NCBI GenBank assembly: GCA_013538855.1
Contig: JABXJS010000211.1
Coordinates: 1-33,814 of the forward strand
Direction: 5' to 3'
Source: Herpetosiphonaceae bacterium
Lineage (GTDB): Bacteria > Chloroflexota > Chloroflexia > Chloroflexales > Herpetosiphonaceae
Length of the DNA: 33,814 bases
The notes under the pieces were generated by a model that saw only the letters and a list, made by a program, of their open reading frames with translations, was not told where the DNA came from and searched no databases. A program made the translations under genes and the position numbers. Positions 23,951 to 33,814 of this stretch are shown one piece after another (position 1 is the first letter of the stretch; every line of letters begins with the position of its first letter).

Positions 23951-25672
23951 TTAAGCGCTTCGCGGCTTGACACGCACGGTGCGCTCGGCGGTATAGAGCA
24001 CCAGCCCTGGCGGCGCGCCTTTCAGCCGTCGCACATGTTTGCGGCGTGCGATATCGACCTCGACGGCCCCATCGTGGCGGGCGGATGAGTAGTAGGCGGC
24101 AAGCTGCGCGGCGCGCTCCAGCGTGGCAGGCGGCACCTCCGCGCCCTGCATGCGCACAATCACGTGGCCGCCGGTGCGCCCACGGGCGTGCAGCCAGTAG
24201 TCGTCGCCCTGGCCGAGCTTGAACGTGACCTCATCGTTCTGCGCGGCGGAGCGGCCGACGTAGATTGTCCAGCCATCAGGCGAGGTGACGCGCAGCGGGC
24301 CTTGGCGTGGCGGCGCTTTAACTTTTTTCTTGGTCTTGGGGGCCTTGAGCACATCTTGCTCGTGCAGCTCGCGCTCCAGGGCCATGATCTCATCGTAGCT
24401 CTCGGCGAGGCGGATGAGGTCGACCATCTCGCGGCCGTAGGCGACCTGGGCCTCGGCATTTTCGAGCAGCTCGGGCAGGCCAGCGATGGCGCTCTTGGCC
24501 TTTTCGTAGTCGCGGAAGCGGCGCTGGGCGTTCTCGACGCCGCTGAGGTTAGGATCGAGGGAGATGATCGCCTTATCGAGCAGCAGCTCGTCCTGGCCAG
24601 GCTGCAGCGTGTGCAAATAGGCGTAGATCATCTCGCCCTCCCAGCGCAGCTGCTCGAAGTCGGCGGCGCGCTCAAGCTGGCCCCGAATCTGATCGGCCTT
24701 GGTCTGGGTGCGGCGAATCCACTCCTCGACGCGGCCGGCCAGCTTCTCGCGTAGCTGTGCGTGCGCGCCCTGCTGATCTAGCTCGGTGTAGGCTACCGCG
24801 AGGGCATCGTTCATCGAGTCAAACGCCTCGCAGTGCGCGTACTGCTGGAGCCAGAAGGGCGCGACGGCGCTAGGCATGCCGCTCTCGTCGCGGGCGATGC
24901 ACGGGCGCTGCTCGGAGCCGCTGATCAGCTGGCGCAGCGTGGCGGCGACGGCCTCGGGGTCGTCGATGGCGCTGAGCGGGGCGTCCGGGGAGCCGAGCGT
25001 GCGCATCGCCACCTCGCGGCCAGTCTGTGGCGAGATGCCGCGGTAGGCGCTCACCAGGGCGCGGGCGAGATTCGGCCCGGCTAGGCTGGCGATGCCGTTG
25101 GCGCTAACATTGTGCGGATCGCGCTTATCTTGGCGCGGCGGCAGCTCGTAGATGGCCCGCGGAACGATCGGGCGCTCGGAGCGGTCGCGGGTGAAGTGGC
25201 GCACCGACTCCATCACCAGGCCATCATCGTTGATGAGGATAATATTTGATGAGCGGCCGAGGATCTCGAGCACCAGCTCGCTGTGGAATGGCTCTGGCAG
25301 CGGCTCGTCGTCCTCGTCATCGGCGTCGCTCTGGTTGCGGGTTGGCGGGAACTTGGTTATACTGAAGGTTACAACTCGCTCTAGTGGCGGGCACTCTATG
25401 TTGGTGATGCGTCCGCCGCGCACATATTTGCGCAGCAGCAGCAGCAGCGGTGTGTCTGGGCCTGGGCCGCGGGTTGGTCGCGTTGGCACCAGATGCAGGC
25501 GCGCATGCTGGGCGTTGGCCGAGAGCATCAGCTGGTGGCGCACGCCATGGGCATAGATCTCAAGCCCGAAGCTTTCGGGGGTTGGTTGGGTTATTTGTTG
25601 TATGCGGCCATCGAGCAGCTTGGGCCGTAGCTCAGCTACGACTGCACCGACGACCAGCGCATCAATTATCAT
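23951..25672 (-). CDS. rqcH: NFACT family protein (RqcH/FbpA-like)
   Basis: A 573-residue NFACT protein. The N-terminal NFACT-N domain (MIIDALVVGAVVAELRPKLLDGRIQQI) is followed by LLLLLRKYVRGGRI, then helix-hairpin and long coiled coil (about 280-430), a basic linker (KAPKTKKKVKAPP) and the NFACT-R domain (IYVGRSAAQNDEVTFKLGQGDDYWLHARGRTGGHVIV). In Bacillus, RqcH adds alanine tails to nascent chains on stalled 50S subunits for degradation. An Asp-Arg pair reported as important for tailing looks like Glu-Arg here (PPLERVVTF), so activity should not be assumed. The start at 25672 follows GGGAGG by about 6 nt. The gene is close to aat and clpS. Confidence 0.88.
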   Translation of the reverse strand: MIIDALVVGAVVAELRPKLLDGRIQQITQPTPESFGLEIYAHGVRHQLMLSANAQHARLHLVPTRPTRGPGPDTPLLLLLRKYVRGGRITNIECPPLERVVTFSITKFPPTRNQSDADDEDDEPLPEPFHSELVLEILGRSSNIILINDDGLVMESVRHFTRDRSERPIVPRAIYELPPRQDKRDPHNVSANGIASLAGPNLARALVSAYRGISPQTGREVAMRTLGSPDAPLSAIDDPEAVAATLRQLISGSEQRPCIARDESGMPSAVAPFWLQQYAHCEAFDSMNDALAVAYTELDQQGAHAQLREKLAGRVEEWIRRTQTKADQIRGQLERAADFEQLRWEGEMIYAYLHTLQPGQDELLLDKAIISLDPNLSGVENAQRRFRDYEKAKSAIAGLPELLENAEAQVAYGREMVDLIRLAESYDEIMALERELHEQDVLKAPKTKKKVKAPPRQGPLRVTSPDGWTIYVGRSAAQNDEVTFKLGQGDDYWLHARGRTGGHVIVRMQGAEVPPATLERAAQLAAYYSSARHDGAVEVDIARRKHVRRLKGAPPGLVLYTAERTVRVKPRSA

Positions 25673-25701
25673 CGTCACCTCCCTGTTGCCAGAACTGTGC
25701 A

Positions 25702-25731
25702 ATCGTAGCCGAAGATCGGGACCGTCGTCAA
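25702..25731 (-). promoter_or_regulatory. Promoter of the NFACT gene
   Basis: On the minus strand TTGACG (25726-25731) and TACGAT (25702-25707) are 18 bp apart in the 83-bp gap to the divergent gmk gene. No equally clear promoter for gmk was found in the gap. Confidence 0.5.
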
Positions 25732-25755
25732 CATGAAATCAAGGAGGCACACCGA

Positions 25756-26388
25756 GTGGAGCACGCTGAACTGAATCCCATCTTACGCAGTGAGCCGCCT
25801 GTCCCCCTGCTAGTGGTGATCTCCGGGCCTTCCGGTGTGGGCAAGGACACGGTGCTAATGCGTATGCGTGAGCTCGGCCTGCCGTTTCACTTTGTTGTCA
25901 CCACCACGAGCCGGGCCAAGCGGCCAGGGGAGCTAGAGGGCTTCGACTATAACTTTGTCTCCAAGGAGCAGTTCGAGGCGATGATCGCCAACGATGAGCT
26001 GCTGGAGCACGCGGTGGTCTATGGTGAGTACAAGGGTATTCCCAAGCCGCAGATCCGCGACGCCCTGCGCAGCGGCAAGGATGTGATCATGCGCATCGAC
26101 GTGCAGGGCGCGGCGACGATTCGCAAGCTGGCTCCTGGCGCGGTGCTGATCTTCTTGGCCCCATCGTCGCCAGAGGAGCTGGCGGCGCGGCTACGACTGC
26201 GCCGCACCGAGTCGCCCGAGGCGCTAGAGCGGCGGCTGGCCCTGGCCGAGGAGGAGCTGCAGCGCGTCGACGAGTTCGACTATGTGGTGCTCAATCCAGA
26301 GGCACGCATGGACGAGGCCGCCGGCATTATTCAGTCGATCATCCGCGCCGAGAAGGCGCGCATCCGCCCGCGCCGGATTAATCTCTAG
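25756..26388 (+). CDS. gmk: Guanylate kinase
   Basis: A 210-residue guanylate kinase, converting GMP and ATP to GDP and ADP. The P-loop is SGPSGVGKDT (23-32). TTTSRAKRPGELEGFDYNFVSKEQF binds GMP, and LLEHAVVYGEYKGIPK, IMRIDVQGAATIR and IFLAPSSPEELAARLRLR are standard. The start is GTG at 25756, 8 nt after AAGGAGG; the frame upstream is antisense to the NFACT gene. Length is normal. A palindrome follows shortly after the stop. Confidence 0.95.
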   Translation: MEHAELNPILRSEPPVPLLVVISGPSGVGKDTVLMRMRELGLPFHFVVTTTSRAKRPGELEGFDYNFVSKEQFEAMIANDELLEHAVVYGEYKGIPKPQIRDALRSGKDVIMRIDVQGAATIRKLAPGAVLIFLAPSSPEELAARLRLRRTESPEALERRLALAEEELQRVDEFDYVVLNPEARMDEAAGIIQSIIRAEKARIRPRRINL

Positions 26389-26410
26389 CTACGCTCTAGA
26401 AATCCCCCCG

Positions 26411-26441
26411 AAGGGTGATTAAAAAATCGTTAATCACCCTT
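26411..26441. promoter_or_regulatory. 12-bp inverted repeat between gmk and the small-RNA promoter
   Basis: AAGGGTGATTAA (26411-26422) and TTAATCACCCTT (26430-26441) are exact complements around 7 nt. It starts 22 bp after the gmk stop and its right arm overlaps the first two bases of the TTGACA -35 at 26440. It can be the gmk terminator (no T-tract follows) or an operator controlling the next promoter. Confidence 0.6.
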
Positions 26442-26467
26442 GACATTTGCTCGGGCTGAAGTATACT
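26440..26467 (+). promoter_or_regulatory. Consensus sigma70-type promoter of a candidate small RNA
   Basis: TTGACA (26440-26445) and TATACT (26462-26467) are 16 bp apart, the best promoter match in the window. A start near 26474 is expected. Confidence 0.8.
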
Positions 26468-26473
26468 ACAGAC

Positions 26474-26552
26474 AAACCTTCTCCTCTCTCTTCTCTCCCA
26501 TCAGCGGTCCCAATTCGGCGGACCGTTGATGGTTTAACGGCCTTTTTGTTTT
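26474..26552 (+). ncRNA. Candidate small RNA or attenuated leader, about 80 nt
   Basis: Directly after the strong promoter comes a 23-nt tract of only C and T (26477-26499), containing CTCCTCTCTC, which is complementary to Shine-Dalgarno sequences. Then CCATCAGCGGTCC (26498-26510) pairs with GGACCGTTGATGG (26520-26532), 13 bp with one G-U. An overlapping alternative hairpin, GGaCCGTT (26520-26527) with AACGGCC (26536-26542), is followed directly by TTTTTGTTTT. No ORF or ribosome-binding site is present. The layout fits a trans-acting RNA with a C/U-rich target-binding region and an intrinsic terminator. The mutually exclusive hairpins also allow an attenuator, but the next gene starts 350 bp away and has a promoter of its own. 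No match to a known family is recognised. Confidence 0.55.
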
Positions 26553-26693
26553 GGCAATCACGTCCACTTCAATCATCAATAGCACACGCTTAATCACTGC
26601 CGCTAACCCTGACACTCTGCTGCTGATCTTAGGTGCACTATCCCCCATGCTAGGGATTAAGAACTACCAGGCATAGGTGAGCAGAGTGTAACT

Positions 26694-26734
26694 TTACGTT
26701 AAGCTCTATCTTGTCCTACAATACGCAGTATTGT
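26694..26734 (+). promoter_or_regulatory. Promoter and overlapping palindrome of the giant secreted protein gene
   Basis: TTACGT (26694-26699) and TACAAT (26717-26722) are 17 bp apart. A 17-bp palindrome, ACAATAC-gca-GTATTGT (26718-26734), covers the -10 and the likely start site, the classic place for a repressor operator. The leader would be about 170 nt. Confidence 0.45.
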
Positions 26735-26899
26735 GCCCAAATGATCTAGGTGCGACCCTGCGCGGCTAGGCTGGCGCTGTCCATGGCTGCGCGAAAATCG
26801 AGTATGCTTGGTGAAACACTGGCTCCACGAGTTGAGCGACGACGCATGACGGCGGTGGAGCGCTGTCTACTTTTAAGGGACTGGAAGGAGTCTATGTTG

Positions 26900-33637
<6,738 letters not shown>

Positions 33638-33652
33638 GCGGGCCAGTTTGTC

Positions 33653-33687
33653 AGCGGCTGTGGTGCAATGCCACAGCCGCTTTTTTT
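33653..33687 (+). terminator. Intrinsic terminator of the giant gene
   Basis: AGCGGCTGTGG (33653-33663) and CCACAGCCGCT (33671-33681) form a perfect 11-bp stem with a 7-nt loop, followed by an unbroken run of seven T (33681-33687). It starts 16 bp after the stop. Confidence 0.95.
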
Positions 33688-33814
33688 GTAGAAAACATGC
33701 CCCGCTTCATTCAGTACATCTGCCTGCATAGCTCCGCTGGGTGCTGTGTTGGCGCAGAAGGTGCGCCCGTGGGCTAGCCGCCCGCTGATGTGCTGCGCTG
33801 CGGTTGCGTGTTGG

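Larger units (their letters stand above)
26389..26899. other. 510-bp intergenic region with regulatory elements only
   Basis: No protein gene is supported between gmk and the giant secreted protein. It holds, in order, the 12-bp inverted repeat, the strong promoter with the small-RNA candidate, a plain stretch (about 26560-26690) with nothing recognised, and the promoter and palindrome of the giant gene. The long open frame starting at 26750 lacks a ribosome-binding site and signal peptide until 26900. Confidence 0.6.

Noticed and set aside
26474-26552. T-box leader
   Set aside because: The hairpin pair looked attenuator-like, but no T-box consensus, specifier loop or aminoacyl-tRNA synthetase/biosynthesis gene follows.
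26750-26899. N-terminal extension of the giant protein
   Set aside because: No ribosome-binding site precedes 26750, and the signal peptide and AAGGAG point to 26900.

Overview
The window looks like a chromosomal segment of a GC-rich member of the Chloroflexota, probably class Chloroflexia. This is inferred from protein style: a huge secreted protein with malectin domains, Thr-Pro repeats of the type [16 protein letters not shown] and a C-terminal FYLPF motif; a zinc-ribbon/kinase/FGE-fold fusion; and a cAMP-domain SpoIIE phosphatase. No rRNA, tRNA, phage or transposase gene was seen, so the exact taxon cannot be fixed.

Layout. 1-2786 (minus): a large membrane sensor histidine kinase, followed by what may be the stub of a response regulator. 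2946-5523 (plus): a tight operon of a Na/Pi-cotransporter-like membrane protein, a tandem universal stress protein and a PabA/TrpG glutamine amidotransferase. 5606-7722 (minus): a FAH-family hydrolase and a cyclic-nucleotide-domain PP2C phosphatase. 7908-12803 (plus): KptA RNA 2'-phosphotransferase, CvpA-like membrane protein, MutS2, and a trans-sulfuration enzyme. 12862-15734 (plus): a TPM-domain protein split into two frames at an A7 slippery site. 15850-16050 (minus): a small Cys-rich protein behind a leader with an intrinsic terminator. 16257-19080 (plus): a LysR regulator and a Ser/Thr kinase-FGE fusion. 19081-19801: non-coding DNA with a 149-bp tandem repeat and a 20-bp inverted repeat. 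19802-22671 (minus): alpha/beta hydrolase, zinc alcohol dehydrogenase, phosphoribosyltransferase. 22762-25672: Aat (minus), ClpS (plus) and an NFACT/RqcH protein (minus), a cluster for protein tagging and turnover. 25756-26388 (plus): guanylate kinase. 26389-26899: regulatory DNA with a candidate small RNA. 26900-33637 (plus): a 2245-residue secreted multidomain protein, closed by a textbook terminator.

The most notable observations are: (1) a dnaX-like arrangement (AGGAGGT, 9 nt, A AAA AAA) exactly where the TPM gene changes frame by -1; (2) a complete but gene-less transcription unit at 26440-26552 (consensus promoter, 23-nt pure pyrimidine tract, hairpin, U-tract) that could be an SD-targeting small RNA or an attenuator; (3) a promoter-leader-terminator ahead of a 66-residue protein gene; (4) a duplicated, unrecognised module inside the giant secreted protein; and (5) the aat-clpS-rqcH neighbourhood. 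Several promoters share an extended -10 (TGnTATAAT).
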